From the NCBI RefSeq assembly GCF_003634585.1, contig NZ_RBLG01000001.1:930001-994000 (forward strand): a stretch of 64,000 nucleotides of DNA, given 5' to 3'. Below are positions 54,103 to 64,000 of the stretch, piece by piece (position 1 is the first letter of the stretch; each line of letters starts with the position of its first letter). Both the position numbers and the translations under genes were made by a program. This stretch comes from Gillisia mitskevichiae (GTDB taxonomy: Bacteria > Bacteroidota > Bacteroidia > Flavobacteriales > Flavobacteriaceae). Under the pieces are notes generated by a model. That model did not search any database. It worked only from the letters and a program-made list of their open reading frames with translations, and was not told the origin of the DNA.

Positions 54103-55332
54103 ATGGAAAATATCGCTTTAATAGAGTCTTTTTCAGAATTTAAAGACGATAAGCTGATAGATCGAGTAACTTTAATGGCAATTTTGGAAGATGTTTTCAG
54201 AAGTGCTTTAAAGAAAAAATATGGTGAAGATGATAACTTTGACATCATTGTAAATCCTGATAAAGGGGATTTAGAGATTTGGAGAAACCGTATTGTAGTT
54301 GCAGATGGAGAAGTAGAAGACCCAAATCAAGAGATATCTTTAGCAGAAGCTCGAAGAATTGAGCCTGATTTTGAAGTTGGAGAAGATGTATCTGAAGAAG
54401 TGAAGTTGATGGATTTAGGAAGAAGGTCTATTTTGGCGTTACGTCAAAACCTTATTGCTAAGATTCATGAGCATGATAATACAAATATTTATAAGCAGTT
54501 TAAAGAGCTTGAAGGAGAAATTTATACTGCAGAAGTTCACCATATTCGTCATAGAGCAATAATATTGTTGGATGATGAAGGAAATGAGATCATACTTCCA
54601 AAAGACAGACAGATCCCTTCAGATTTTTTCAGAAAAGGAGAAAATGTTCGTGGAATTATAGAAAGCGTAGAATTAAAAGGAAGTAAGCCACAAATTATTA
54701 TGTCGCGTACTGCTCCAGTTTTCCTAGAGAAATTATTCGAACAGGAGATTCCTGAAGTTTTTGATGGCTTGATCACAGTTAAAAAAGTGGTTCGTATTCC
54801 AGGAGAAAAAGCGAAAGTTGCTGTAGATTCTTACGATGATAGAATAGATCCTGTTGGAGCATGTGTGGGGATGAAAGGTTCAAGAATCCACAGTATTGTG
54901 CGTGAATTGGGCAATGAGAATATAGATGTTATTAATTATACTAGTAACGATCAATTATTTATAACAAGGGCTTTAAGTCCTGCAAAAATTGTTTCTATCA
55001 AATTAAATGAAGAAACAAAACATGCAGAAGTGATACTTAAACCAGAAGAAGTTTCTAAAGCGATTGGTCGTGGAGGTCACAATATAAGGCTTGCGGGTCA
55101 ACTTACTGGGTACGAGATCGACGTGTTTAGAGATGGTGGAGAAGAAGATGTAGAGCTTACAGAATTTTCTGATGAGATCGAAGATTGGGTGATCGCGGAA
55201 TTTGCGAAAATCGGTTTAGATACTGCGAAGAGTATTTTGGAACAAGATGTGAATGATCTTGTTAGAAGAACAGATCTTGAAGAAGAGACTGTACTTCAAG
55301 TGATTCAAGTGTTAAGAAATGAATTTGAATAA
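54103..55332 (+). CDS. nusA: Transcription termination/antitermination factor NusA
   Basis: The 409-residue protein has the N-terminal RNA polymerase-binding domain, an S1 domain (about 135-200), and KH domains with VGACVGMKGSRIHSIVRELG and AIGRGGHNIRLAGQLTGYEID. It lacks the E. coli-type acidic repeats, as is normal here. Confidence 0.98.
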   Translation: MENIALIESFSEFKDDKLIDRVTLMAILEDVFRSALKKKYGEDDNFDIIVNPDKGDLEIWRNRIVVADGEVEDPNQEISLAEARRIEPDFEVGEDVSEEVKLMDLGRRSILALRQNLIAKIHEHDNTNIYKQFKELEGEIYTAEVHHIRHRAIILLDDEGNEIILPKDRQIPSDFFRKGENVRGIIESVELKGSKPQIIMSRTAPVFLEKLFEQEIPEVFDGLITVKKVVRIPGEKAKVAVDSYDDRIDPVGACVGMKGSRIHSIVRELGNENIDVINYTSNDQLFITRALSPAKIVSIKLNEETKHAEVILKPEEVSKAIGRGGHNIRLAGQLTGYEIDVFRDGGEEDVELTEFSDEIEDWVIAEFAKIGLDTAKSILEQDVNDLVRRTDLEEETVLQVIQVLRNEFE

Positions 55333-55389
55333 ATATCAATTTTTTTTGATTGATAATAATAAAATAAGAGGTTAAATTAGAGGCAATTT

Positions 55390-58290
55390 ATGGCTGAAGC
55401 AAAAACAATGCGATTAAACAAGGTACTACGTGAATTCAATATTTCGCTAGATCGTGCTGTGGAATTTTTAAATTCCAAAGGACACGAAATAGAGGCACGT
55501 CCTACCACCAAAATTTCGGAGGGTATTTACCAAGTCTTAGCTGATCAATTTCAGACAGATAAGAGCAAAAAGGTGCAGTCCAAAGAAGTTGGGGAAGAGA
55601 AGCGCAAGGAGAAGGAGGAATTGCGTCTAGCTCGTGAAAAAGAGCTTGACGACAAACGGAAGGATGAAGTTAAGAAGCAAGAAGTTGTAAGTGCTAGAGC
55701 TAAATTAGAAGGACCTAAGCAAGTTGGTAAGATCGACTTGGATAAAAAACCTGGTACAGATAAGAAAGCTGAAGAGAAAAAGCCAGAAGTTGAAAAACCT
55801 GTGGTTGAAACTCCAAAAGTGGAAACTCCTAAGCCTGAAAAAGCTGAAGAAGCTCCTGCTAAAGTGGAAGCTGAAAAGCCTAAAGTTGTTGAAGCTGAGA
55901 AACCTGCTGTGGAAACACCTAAGGAGGAAGCTAAAACTTCAGAGAAAGCAGAGGTTAAAGAGGTAGTGGAAGCTCCAAAAGCGGAAACTAAAAAAGAGGA
56001 AGCTCCAAAAGTTGAAGAGGAAAAGACCGAAGAAAAGGTTGCTTCTGGTAAAATTGGTAGTGAAACTGCTCCTAAAGCAGAAGGTGAAGAAGGAGCTGAA
56101 AAAGATCCTGAATCTGCCACTCTTAAAACAAATTACGCAAAATTAAGTGGTCCAAATTTTACTGGTGAAAAGATAGATCTTTCTAAGTTCAAGAAACCGG
56201 TTAAAAAGAAGGACGATAAAAAAGCGGCTGCAGACGACAAGAATAAAAAACGTCGTCGTAGAATTAGCAAAGATGTGAAGCCTGGAACGGCGGCACCTGC
56301 TGGTACATTCAGCAAATCTCGTGCTGGTGGAGGACCTGGAGGTAAAAGACCAGCAAGACCTGCTATTGTTAAAGAAGAACCTAGTGAAGAAGAAGTACAA
56401 AAACAAGTAAGGGAAACCTTAGAAAAACTTCAAGGGAAATCTAGCAAAGGTAAGGGAGCTAAATATAGAAGAGGAAAACGTGATCAACACCGTCAACGTA
56501 CAGAAGATGATGCTGCACAGCAAGAAATAGATAGCAAGATCCTAAAAGTAACAGAGTTTGTTACTGTAAGTGAAGTTGCAACTATGATGGATGTGCCGGT
56601 AACTAAAATTATCTCTGCATGTATGTCTCTTGGGATGATGGTAACGATGAATCAGCGTTTAGATGCTGAGACCTTATCTATTGTTGCTAGTGAATTTGAT
56701 TATGAAGTTGAGTTTGTTTCCGCAGATATTGAAGAAGCAGCAGAAGAAGAAAAAGATAATCCGGAAGATCTTAAACCTAGAGCTCCAATCGTTACGGTGA
56801 TGGGACACGTAGATCACGGTAAAACATCTTTATTAGATTATATACGTAAAGAAAATGTAATTGCAGGTGAAAGCGGTGGAATTACACAACATATTGGTGC
56901 ATACGGAGTAGAATTAAGTGGCGGTCAAAAAATGGCATTTCTGGATACTCCAGGTCACGAAGCCTTTACCGCGATGCGTGCTAGGGGTGCACAGGTTACA
57001 GATATTGCAATTATTGTAATTGCAGCAGATGATGATGTGATGCCTCAAACAAAAGAAGCGATCTCTCACGCTCAGGCAGCAGGAGTTCCAATTATTTTTG
57101 CAATAAATAAATCTGATTTGCCAGCGGCGAATCCAGAAAAAATAAAAGAGCAATTAGCTCAAATGAATCTTCTTGTAGAAGACTGGGGAGGGAAAATCCA
57201 ATCTCACGATATTTCTGCTAAAACAGGAGATGGTGTTAAGGAATTACTTGAAAAGGTATTGTTGGAAGCAGAGATCTTAGAATTAACTGCTAATCCAGAT
57301 AAACCAGCTAGAGGTACAGTTGTTGAAGCTTTCTTGGATAAAGGAAGAGGATATGTTTCTACTATTCTAGTGCAAGATGGTTCTTTAAAATTAGGTGATT
57401 ATGTATTGGCTGGTCGCCATAGTGGTAAGATCAAAGCAATGCAAGATGAGCGAGGGAAAGATGTTGAAGTTGCAACACCTTCTACTCCAGTTTCAATCTT
57501 AGGATTAGATGGAGCGCCACAAGCTGGTGATAAATTTAGAGTAATGCTCGATGAGCGTGAAGCTAAAGATATCGCAGCAAAACGTACTCAGTTACAAAGA
57601 GAGCAGTCTGTTAGAACTCAACGTCATATTACTTTAGATGAAATTGGAAGACGTATTGCTTTGGGTGAATTTAAAGAGATCAATATTATCTTGAAAGGTG
57701 ATGTGGATGGTTCAGTAGAAGCATTAACAGATAGTTTCCAGAAATTATCTACTGAAGAGATTCAGGTTAATATTATACATAAAGGAGTTGGTCCAATTAC
57801 AGAGAGTGATGTGTTATTAGCTTCGGCTTCAGATGCGGTTATCATCGGATTTAATGTTCGTCCTGCAGGAAATGCAAGACAAATAGCAGATAAGGAAGAA
57901 ATCGATATCAGAACATATTCAATCATCTACGATGCGATCAATGATCTTCGAGATGCAATGGAGGGAATGTTATCTCCAGAGATGAAAGAAGAGATCACAG
58001 GTACTGCAGAGATCAGAGAATTATTCAAAATATCTAAAATTGGAACGATCGCAGGTTGTATGGTTACAGCTGGTAAGATCTACAGAAATGAAGGTATTAG
58101 ATTGATTCGTGATGGAGTAGTAGTTCACACAGGTGACCTTATTGCACTTAGAAGATTTAAAGATGATGTGAAGGAAGTTGCTAAAGGATATGATTGTGGT
58201 ATGCAAATTAAGAACTACAATGATATTAAAGAAGGTGATATAATTGAAGGATATAGAGAGATTGCTGTGAAGAAGAAAATGAAGAAGTAA
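55390..58290 (+). CDS. infB: Translation initiation factor IF-2
   Basis: The 966-residue protein has an IF2_N domain at the N-terminus ([21 protein letters not shown]), then about 200 residues of low-complexity Lys/Glu/Pro/Val/Ala repeats (roughly 60-265), basic stretches, and the GTPase domain with [15 protein letters not shown] and NKSD, followed by the usual C-terminal domains. The repetitive linker explains the long open frames on the opposite strand. Confidence 0.99.
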   Translation: MAEAKTMRLNKVLREFNISLDRAVEFLNSKGHEIEARPTTKISEGIYQVLADQFQTDKSKKVQSKEVGEEKRKEKEELRLAREKELDDKRKDEVKKQEVVSARAKLEGPKQVGKIDLDKKPGTDKKAEEKKPEVEKPVVETPKVETPKPEKAEEAPAKVEAEKPKVVEAEKPAVETPKEEAKTSEKAEVKEVVEAPKAETKKEEAPKVEEEKTEEKVASGKIGSETAPKAEGEEGAEKDPESATLKTNYAKLSGPNFTGEKIDLSKFKKPVKKKDDKKAAADDKNKKRRRRISKDVKPGTAAPAGTFSKSRAGGGPGGKRPARPAIVKEEPSEEEVQKQVRETLEKLQGKSSKGKGAKYRRGKRDQHRQRTEDDAAQQEIDSKILKVTEFVTVSEVATMMDVPVTKIISACMSLGMMVTMNQRLDAETLSIVASEFDYEVEFVSADIEEAAEEEKDNPEDLKPRAPIVTVMGHVDHGKTSLLDYIRKENVIAGESGGITQHIGAYGVELSGGQKMAFLDTPGHEAFTAMRARGAQVTDIAIIVIAADDDVMPQTKEAISHAQAAGVPIIFAINKSDLPAANPEKIKEQLAQMNLLVEDWGGKIQSHDISAKTGDGVKELLEKVLLEAEILELTANPDKPARGTVVEAFLDKGRGYVSTILVQDGSLKLGDYVLAGRHSGKIKAMQDERGKDVEVATPSTPVSILGLDGAPQAGDKFRVMLDEREAKDIAAKRTQLQREQSVRTQRHITLDEIGRRIALGEFKEINIILKGDVDGSVEALTDSFQKLSTEEIQVNIIHKGVGPITESDVLLASASDAVIIGFNVRPAGNARQIADKEEIDIRTYSIIYDAINDLRDAMEGMLSPEMKEEITGTAEIRELFKISKIGTIAGCMVTAGKIYRNEGIRLIRDGVVVHTGDLIALRRFKDDVKEVAKGYDCGMQIKNYNDIKEGDIIEGYREIAVKKKMKK

Positions 58291-58312
58291 AAGTAATTTC
58301 TTATTAATATAG

Positions 58313-58348
58313 AAAAGGCTGTTTGGATTTTATCTGAACAGCCTTTTT
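58313..58348 (+). terminator. infB terminator
   Basis: AAAAGGCTGTT and AACAGCCTTTTT pair around a 13-base loop, 23 bases after the infB stop. Confidence 0.88.
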
Positions 58349-58380
58349 CGATTTCTGAAATTTTGTTTTATTTTAATCCA

Positions 58381-59329
58381 CGTTATCCTGAATTCATTTC
58401 AGGATCCTAGAATCTGGCTTTGGTAATCGCTTTATTGCTAAATGAGCGTATAATTGTATAATAGGCTTCGACAGGCTCAGCCTGACAAAAAATTCCCAAC
58501 GTCATCCTGAATTCATTTCAGGATCTTAGCTTCGGGTTATTTTAATTCTATTATTTTAGAAAGGAACTTATTGTTTTTCAAGTGACTTCGACAAGTTCAG
58601 CCTGACAACAACTTAAAACGTCATCCTGAGCCTGTCGAAGGATCTCTTTGATAATGACAATAATCAAGATATTATCTTGGGTCGGAACGACAGTCGTAAG
58701 GATGTTTAAGTCGTCATTCTGAAAACATTTCAGGATCCTAGAATGTGGCTTTGGTAATCGCTTTATTGCTAAATGAGCGTATAATTTTATAATAGGCTTC
58801 GACAGGCTCAGCCTGACAACAACTTTAAAACGTCATCCTGAATTCATTTCAGGATTTTAATTCATTGCTATGATAATTCCAATATTTGCGAAAGGAACTT
58901 ATTGTTTTATAATAGGCTTCGACAGGCTCAGCCTGACAGAAAATCCAAATGTCATCCTGAATTCATTTCAGGATCTTAATTCATGGCTATCTAAATTCCA
59001 GTTTTGCTAAAGGAACTTATTGTTTTCTAATCGGCTTCGACAGGCTCAGCCTGACAACAGCTTTAAAACGTCATCTTGAATTCATTTCAGGATCTTAATT
59101 CATGGCTATCCAAATTCCAGTTTTTGCGAAAGGAACTTATTGCTTTCCAATAGGCTTCGACAGGCTCAGCCTGACAGAAAATCCAAATGTCATCCTGAAT
59201 TCATTTCAGGATCTTAATTCATGGCTATCTAAATTCCAGTTTTGCTAAAGGAACTTATTGTTTTCTAATCGGCTTCGACAGGCTCAGCCTGACAACAATT
59301 TTAAAACGTCATCTTGAGCCTATCGAAAC
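58381..59329. repeat. Array of interlocking palindromic repeats (REP-like)
   Basis: This stretch, most of the 1154-base gap 58291-59444, has no gene. Repeat A (GTCATCCTGAATTCATTTCA followed by GGATC) occurs about nine times: 58381, 58500, 58619, 58712, 58831, 58951, 59069, 59189 and 59307. Repeat B (GGCTTCGACAGGCTCAGCCT followed by GACA) occurs seven times: 58464, 58584, 58795, 58915, 59033, 59153 and 59271. They alternate, with a higher-order period of about 119 bases. The copies at 58619 and 59307 are hybrids whose middle (CCTGAGCCTGTCGAAGG) is the reverse complement of B, so A and B are one family in opposite orientations. The spacers are repeated too, for example between 58405-58463 and 58737-58794. 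Confidence 0.95.
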
Positions 59330-59390
59330 AGCTAAATGAATTTTAATAATTTAAAAATATCATTCTGAATGAACTGAAAAATTTTAGTAA

Positions 59391-59421
59391 TAAAAAAAAG
59401 CCCCATATTTCTATGGGACTT
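59391..59421 (-). terminator. Terminator of the SPOR gene
   Basis: On the minus strand AAGTCCCAT pairs with ATGGGGCTT around AGAAAT, followed by eight T. It ends the SPOR gene and closes the repeat array. Confidence 0.85.
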
Positions 59422-59444
59422 AGGTTTTGTGAAATAAGAAAGAA

Positions 59445-59837
59445 TTAACTTCTCTGAGGTTTTGGAATAAATGCTGATGGAAAATCTCCTTTCACCTTCA
59501 TAAGCGCACGATCTGCTTCTAAGCGGTTTCTAAAATTCCCGATCCAAACTTTATAGTTAGGTGTTTCGTAGATTATTTGTGAAGGCCATTCAGAATAAAG
59601 AGATCTAAATCTCTTGATTACATCACTCGCAGAATTATTATCGCCGTAATACAGTTGGATCTTATAACGTTCACCAAATTTTCCGTCTTTGGTCATCTCC
59701 GACTTCATTTCTAGTAAATTGGGGATGTTTGCATCTTGTTGAATGCTAACTTTTCCTGTTTGTGCTACTGCAATTTGTTGCATTCCGAATAGGAAAAGAC
59801 ATATAAAAAAACAATCTTTAATTTTTAATATTCTCAT
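59445..59837 (-). CDS. SPOR-domain exported protein
   Basis: The 130-residue protein has a signal peptide (FFICLFLFGMQQIAVAQ) and a SPOR domain (YKIQLYYGDNNSASDVIKRF, YKVWIGNFRNRLEADRALMK). SPOR domains bind denuded septal peptidoglycan. It is a single-domain protein with no enzyme part. Confidence 0.92.
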   Translation of the reverse strand: MRILKIKDCFFICLFLFGMQQIAVAQTGKVSIQQDANIPNLLEMKSEMTKDGKFGERYKIQLYYGDNNSASDVIKRFRSLYSEWPSQIIYETPNYKVWIGNFRNRLEADRALMKVKGDFPSAFIPKPQRS

Positions 59838-59937
59838 TATAAAAAGGTTTGATGTAAAAGTAAAATTAAATAACTGATTGAGGTGTGAATTTATTATTTA
59901 GAACTAATATAAATTACGTGTTAACACTTATGCAACA

Positions 59938-59968
59938 TTTCCCAAATCGACTTTAAGTGTTACTTTTG
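59938..59968 (+). promoter_or_regulatory. Alternative complex III promoter
   Basis: TTTC (59938-59941), 19 bases, then TACTTTTG (59961-59968). It lies about 100 bases before the actA start, giving a long leader. Confidence 0.7.
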
Positions 59969-60071
59969 TGCCTGAATTTAGGGGTGCGATACCTATTTTA
60001 TTTAGTAACTATTTATTAATGTTAGTTATAAAATATCGTGCCAAACATAAGACGTTAATTCAACTTACAAT

Positions 60072-61406
60072 ATGAAAAAGGTGAAATTCCGCCATTCAAC
60101 ATCCAGATTACTACTATTATCAGTAGTGTTTCTGCTATCTTTTACCAATTTTAACTTTGCTCAAGAAGATCAAGCTGCGGCTGGAGATGAGCAGGCTATA
60201 GAGGCTGTTGCTTCAGAACCCGGTTCTGGAGACGCTGCAAATGGTAAAGCATTATTCAATTCACTTTGTGCTGCATGTCACAAGCCTTATTCAAAATCTA
60301 TAGGGCCAGCTCTTAATGGAGTTACTGATAGACATTCTATAGAGTGGATAGAGTCTTGGATTAGTAACTCAGCTGAAATGATCGCGTCTGGAGATGCTAA
60401 GGCAGTTGCTATTTATGAAGAATACAATAAGACGGCAATGCCGGCTTTTCCGCAGTTAACTCAAGTGGAGATTGGAGATATTCTTGCTTATGTTGAGCAG
60501 CCAAAACCAACTCCTCCTGTTGTTGCAGGTGGTGGTGCTACAGATGGCGGCGCTTCAGGTGGTGGTGTTTCCAATAATGTTATTCTAATGATTTTGGCAT
60601 TTGTTCTTGTAATGCTTCTTGTGGTATTATTCTTAGTGAATAAAACTCTTAGAAACTTTGCTACTGCAAGTGGAGTGGAACTTCCGGTTAAAGAAAAGAG
60701 AAAACCATTATATAGATCTTTCGTAGAAAACCAATTCTTAGTTTTAGTTACAGCAATTGTTGTATTGCTTGCTAGTGGATATATGGTTTATGGATTTTTT
60801 ATGCAAGTTGGAGTAGATCAAGGTTATCAACCAATTCAGCCAATTCATTTCTCTCATAGAATTCATGCGGGAGATAATCAGGTAGAATGTAAGTATTGTC
60901 ACTCTTCTGCTAGAACATCTAAGACTTCTGGGATTCCTTCTCTTAATGTTTGTATGAACTGTCATAAATCTATTGGTGAAGTTGCTGAAGCAACTGCAAC
61001 AGAAGATTACACGAAAGAATTCTACGATAAAGAGATCAAGAAATTATATGAAGCAACTGGTTGGGATCCTGCAAATCAGGCCTACACTGGGGAGACTAAA
61101 CCTGTTAAATGGGTTAGAATTCACAATTTACCAGATTTCGCATATTTCAATCACTCTCAGCACGTTTCTGTTGCGGGAATAGAATGTCAGAAATGTCATG
61201 GTCCAATTCAGGAAATGGAAGTTGTTTATCAAAATGCTCCATTAACTATGGGATGGTGTATTAACTGTCACCGAGAAACTAATGTGAAGATGGCTGGTAA
61301 TGAGTACTACGAAAAGATTCACGAAGAGTTATCTAAAAAATACGGAGTAGAGGAATTGACTGCTGCTCAGTTAGGTGGTTTGGAATGTGGTAAATGCCAC
61401 TATTAA
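60072..61406 (+). CDS. actA: Alternative complex III multiheme cytochrome subunit, fused to a mono-heme cytochrome c
   Basis: The 444-residue protein has a signal peptide, then a mono-heme cytochrome c domain (CAACHK, with Met ligand region NKTAMPAFPQ), a Gly-rich linker, two membrane helices (about 165-190 and 220-245) and a pentaheme part with CKYCH, CMNCH, CQKCH, CINCH and CGKCH. That is six heme sites in all. The pentaheme part is ActA of the quinol-oxidising complex; the N-terminal domain corresponds to the separate mono-heme subunit in other phyla. It is followed by actB. Confidence 0.93.
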   Translation: MKKVKFRHSTSRLLLLSVVFLLSFTNFNFAQEDQAAAGDEQAIEAVASEPGSGDAANGKALFNSLCAACHKPYSKSIGPALNGVTDRHSIEWIESWISNSAEMIASGDAKAVAIYEEYNKTAMPAFPQLTQVEIGDILAYVEQPKPTPPVVAGGGATDGGASGGGVSNNVILMILAFVLVMLLVVLFLVNKTLRNFATASGVELPVKEKRKPLYRSFVENQFLVLVTAIVVLLASGYMVYGFFMQVGVDQGYQPIQPIHFSHRIHAGDNQVECKYCHSSARTSKTSGIPSLNVCMNCHKSIGEVAEATATEDYTKEFYDKEIKKLYEATGWDPANQAYTGETKPVKWVRIHNLPDFAYFNHSQHVSVAGIECQKCHGPIQEMEVVYQNAPLTMGWCINCHRETNVKMAGNEYYEKIHEELSKKYGVEELTAAQLGGLECGKCHY

Positions 61407-61464
61407 TAAAAAAGTCAGGCCTGAGTAATCGGGTAATTAATTAAGAAGTAATATCTAGATATAT

Positions 61465-64000
61465 ATGTCATCAAACAAGAAATACTGGAAAAGTGTTGAA
61501 GAGCTAAATGAAGATAGCTCTATTGTTGAGACGCTCCAACAAAAAGAGTTTGCAGAAGATATCCCTACCGATGAATTTTTAGGTGATAAGGATTCTTTAA
61601 GTAGTTCTTCTACAACTCGTCGTGATTTCCTTAAATATGTTGGTTTTAGTACGGCAGCTGCTTCTTTAGCAGCTTGTGAAGGTCCGGTTATTAAATCCAT
61701 TCCTTATTTAGTGCAACCAGAAAGAATTGTGCCTGGAATAGCAAACTATTATGCAACTACGATTGCAGATGGTTTTGACTTCTCTAGTGTTCTGGTTAAA
61801 ACTCGCGAAGGACGTCCAATTAAAATTGATAACAATACACTATCTGCTGGAAGAGCTGGTGCAAACGCGAGAGTGAATGCTTCTGTACTTTCATTATATG
61901 ATAGTAAGAGAGTGAAAAGACCAATGGCTAATGGCCAAAATTTGTCTTGGGAAGATTTTGATAAGCAAGTTGGAGATGCATTGAAAGGAGTGACCGGAGA
62001 AGTTGTTCTTTTAACTCAATCTTTTGCGAGCCCATCTACTTCAAAATTAATTAATGAGTTTTCTGGTAAATTCGGGAATGCACGTCACGTTGTATATGAT
62101 ACAGTTTCTGATGATGCTGCGTTAACTGCTTACCAATCTAAATATGGATCTAGAGCCTTAGCTAACTATGACTTCTCTAAAGCTGGAACAATTGTTTCGG
62201 TTGGTGCAGATTTCTTGGGAGATTGGCAAGGTGGTGGATATGATGCTGGTTATGCAAAGACAAGAACTCCTGAAAAAGGAAAAATGTCTCGTCATATTCA
62301 GTTCGAATCTAATATGTCTTTATCTGGAGCAAATGCAGATAAGCGAGTTCCAGTTACTCCAGCACAACAACGTGCGGTTTTAGCTGCTTTATACGGATAT
62401 GTTTCTGGAGCTTCTTCTAGCGGTAACCTTTCTAGTAAATTGGACGATGCAGTAGTAAAGGCTGCTTCGCAATTAAGAAAAGCAGGAAGTAAAGGGGTGG
62501 TTGTTTCTGGTCTTCCAGATGCAGATGCTCAAACATTAGTTTTAGAGATCAATGAGGCTTTAGGTAGCCAAGTGATGGATACTGCTAATCCAAAAATGAC
62601 TCGTCAAGGAGATGCTGCTGCTGTTACCAAGTTGGTAGAAGATATGCAGAATGGAAGCATTGGTGCAATTTTAATTGCAGGGGTGAATCCAGCATATAGT
62701 TTGCCAAATTCAAAAGAATTTGTAAAAGCATTAAAAGATATTGAAGTTTCTGTGGCTTTCTCAATGAAAGAAGATGAAACTGCTAAATTGTGTAAATTCA
62801 TCGCTGCTACTCCTCATTACTTAGAGAGTTGGGGTGATGTTCAATTCACAAAAAATAATTTCAGCTTGATGCAACCTACTATCAGACCTTTGTTTGATAC
62901 TAGACAGTTTCAAGATTGTATTTTAAAGTGGACCGGATCTGATAAATCTTATTACGAGTATATCAAGGAAACTTGGAGCTCTTTAGGTACAGATGCTTGG
63001 AATACTGCATTGCATGATGGTGTTTTTGAAGGTACTGCTCCTGCTTCAGGCGCAACTTCTGCTCCAGAATTTGTAGGTGCTACAATCAATATAAGTAGTG
63101 CGGTTCGTAATTTAAGTGCTGCTTCAGAAGGTAAAGGTTTTCAATTAAGCCTTTATACAAAAACAGCTATGGGAGATGGGCAACAAGCCAATAACCCTTG
63201 GTTACAGGAAATGCCAGATCCTCTTACAAGAGCGTCTTGGGATAACTATTTAACAATGTCTAGAGAAGATGCAGATAAACTGGGTCTTATCAATGAGAAT
63301 GTTGCAAATGGTGCCTTAAATGGTAGCTATGTAAACATTACTATGGATGGTGTGGAAGTGAAGAAGGTTCCTGTTCTTATTCAACCGGGTCAAGCAAAAG
63401 GATCTGTAGGTCTTGCTTTAGGTTATGGTAAGAAAGAAGCAATTCAAGAAGAAATGCAGGTAGGTGTAAATGCCTATCCTTTATATAAAGATTTTAGCTC
63501 TATTCAATATGTGAATATTGAGAAAGCTAGCGGAATTCATGAGTTTGCATGTGTTCAGTTGCAAAATACGCTTATGGGTCGTGGAGATATTATCAAGGAA
63601 ACTACCTTGGAGATCTTTAACACGAAAGAAAAGAATGCATATAACAAAACTCCAGAAGTTTCTTTAAATCATGTTGAAACCATGGTTACTTCACCAGAGG
63701 TGGATCTTTGGGAGAGTTTTGATAGAGAGATAGGACATCACTTTAATCTTTCTATAGATTTAAATGCATGTACTGGATGTGGAGCTTGTGTAATTGCTTG
63801 TCATTCTGAAAATAACGTTCCTGTTGTTGGAAAAGAAGAGATAAGAAAATCTAGAGATATGCACTGGTTGCGTATAGATAGATACTATTCTTCTGAAGAT
63901 AGTTTTTCTGAAGACATAGAAAAGAAAGAAGATATTTCTGGATTAGGTGAGTCATTGACTCAGTTAACAGAAATGGAAGCTCCGGCAGATAATCCTCAAG
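61465..64000 (+). CDS. actB: Alternative complex III molybdopterin-oxidoreductase-like/iron-sulfur subunit, partial
   Basis: The frame opens at the ATG at 61465 and runs off the right edge, giving 845 residues. A variant twin-arginine leader (STTRRDFLKYVGFSTAAA) sits inside the protein, with the arginine pair at 52-53, not at its start. A molybdopterin-oxidoreductase-like domain follows, then a ferredoxin-like domain from residue 769 (CTGCGACVIACHSENN). The known family holds only iron-sulfur clusters. It is 58 bases after actA. Confidence 0.95.
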   Translation, partial: MSSNKKYWKSVEELNEDSSIVETLQQKEFAEDIPTDEFLGDKDSLSSSSTTRRDFLKYVGFSTAAASLAACEGPVIKSIPYLVQPERIVPGIANYYATTIADGFDFSSVLVKTREGRPIKIDNNTLSAGRAGANARVNASVLSLYDSKRVKRPMANGQNLSWEDFDKQVGDALKGVTGEVVLLTQSFASPSTSKLINEFSGKFGNARHVVYDTVSDDAALTAYQSKYGSRALANYDFSKAGTIVSVGADFLGDWQGGGYDAGYAKTRTPEKGKMSRHIQFESNMSLSGANADKRVPVTPAQQRAVLAALYGYVSGASSSGNLSSKLDDAVVKAASQLRKAGSKGVVVSGLPDADAQTLVLEINEALGSQVMDTANPKMTRQGDAAAVTKLVEDMQNGSIGAILIAGVNPAYSLPNSKEFVKALKDIEVSVAFSMKEDETAKLCKFIAATPHYLESWGDVQFTKNNFSLMQPTIRPLFDTRQFQDCILKWTGSDKSYYEYIKETWSSLGTDAWNTALHDGVFEGTAPASGATSAPEFVGATINISSAVRNLSAASEGKGFQLSLYTKTAMGDGQQANNPWLQEMPDPLTRASWDNYLTMSREDADKLGLINENVANGALNGSYVNITMDGVEVKKVPVLIQPGQAKGSVGLALGYGKKEAIQEEMQVGVNAYPLYKDFSSIQYVNIEKASGIHEFACVQLQNTLMGRGDIIKETTLEIFNTKEKNAYNKTPEVSLNHVETMVTSPEVDLWESFDREIGHHFNLSIDLNACTGCGACVIACHSENNVPVVGKEEIRKSRDMHWLRIDRYYSSEDSFSEDIEKKEDISGLGESLTQLTEMEAPADNPQ

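Noticed and set aside
55551-56120. 189-residue frame antisense to infB
   Set aside because: It mirrors the low-complexity Lys/Glu/Ala linker of IF-2; its Ser/Ala/Phe-rich composition is an artefact of that repeat.
58381-59329. CRISPR array
   Set aside because: The repeats are palindromic and alternate in orientation, the spacers are themselves repeated, and no cas gene is in the window.

Overview
The window is AT-rich chromosomal DNA from a marine-type flavobacterium (Bacteroidota, Flavobacteriaceae or close relatives). The main evidence is the TANNTTTG-type -7 promoter elements, the near absence of Shine-Dalgarno sites, and the gene families present: a TonB-dependent receptor with a carboxypeptidase-regulatory N-terminus, a DUF2723 membrane protein, a BlaI/M56-TonB locus, a SPOR protein, and alternative complex III with a TAT-like leader. 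I cannot name the species.

Region 1 (1 to about 13.1 kb) is accessory. A leftward operon runs WYL regulator, an 851-residue fusion of an N6-methylase-like domain, an HsdS-like recognition domain and a histidine-kinase-like ATPase, then a receiver-domain protein, then hsdM, which runs off the left edge. I read this as a restriction-modification locus with its own two-component module, and it is the most unusual thing here. Next to it, facing right, is a replication module of an integrative element or plasmid-like island: a RecA-like (Sak4-type) ATPase, a DUF3871 protein, an RteC-like protein, TCTGC repeats, a primase/helicase, a GIY-YIG homing endonuclease overlapping its 3' end, and an orphan gene. 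The element appears to end in a cluster of hairpins near 12.9-13.1 kb. No integrase is visible.

Region 2 (13.2-24.8 kb) is mostly chromosomal housekeeping: a membrane adenylate/guanylate cyclase, an EEP-family hydrolase and a DUF456 protein. It also has a BlaI/M56 signalling operon with a clear double-dyad operator, in which the TonB-like C-terminal domain of the M56 protein recurs as a series of small lipoproteins. A glycosyltransferase, ruvC, hemW and a cyclase-family hydrolase follow. Region 3 (24.8-33.0 kb) holds rplM-rpsI-rpsB-tsf with structured leaders, a lipocalin-like lipoprotein, polA with a heptamer repeat at its stop codon, and a glycosylasparaginase.

Region 4 (33.2-42.8 kb) is a co-directional set: sodium/solute symporter, acyl-CoA synthetase, two alpha/beta hydrolases, a helical-repeat protein, a TonB receptor and 3-hydroxybutyrate dehydrogenase. 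It looks like a locus for taking up and degrading hydroxyalkanoate esters. Region 5 (42.9-53.5 kb) has phosphoesterases, a thioredoxin-fold protein without its CxxC, a real thioredoxin, a deacetylase, DUF2723, tRNA-Gln, an AsmA-like protein and a universal stress protein. Region 6 (53.5-64 kb) is rimP-nusA-infB behind a promoter and terminator-like hairpin, then a roughly 950-bp array of interlocking palindromic repeats, a SPOR protein, and the start of the alternative complex III operon (actA, actB partial).
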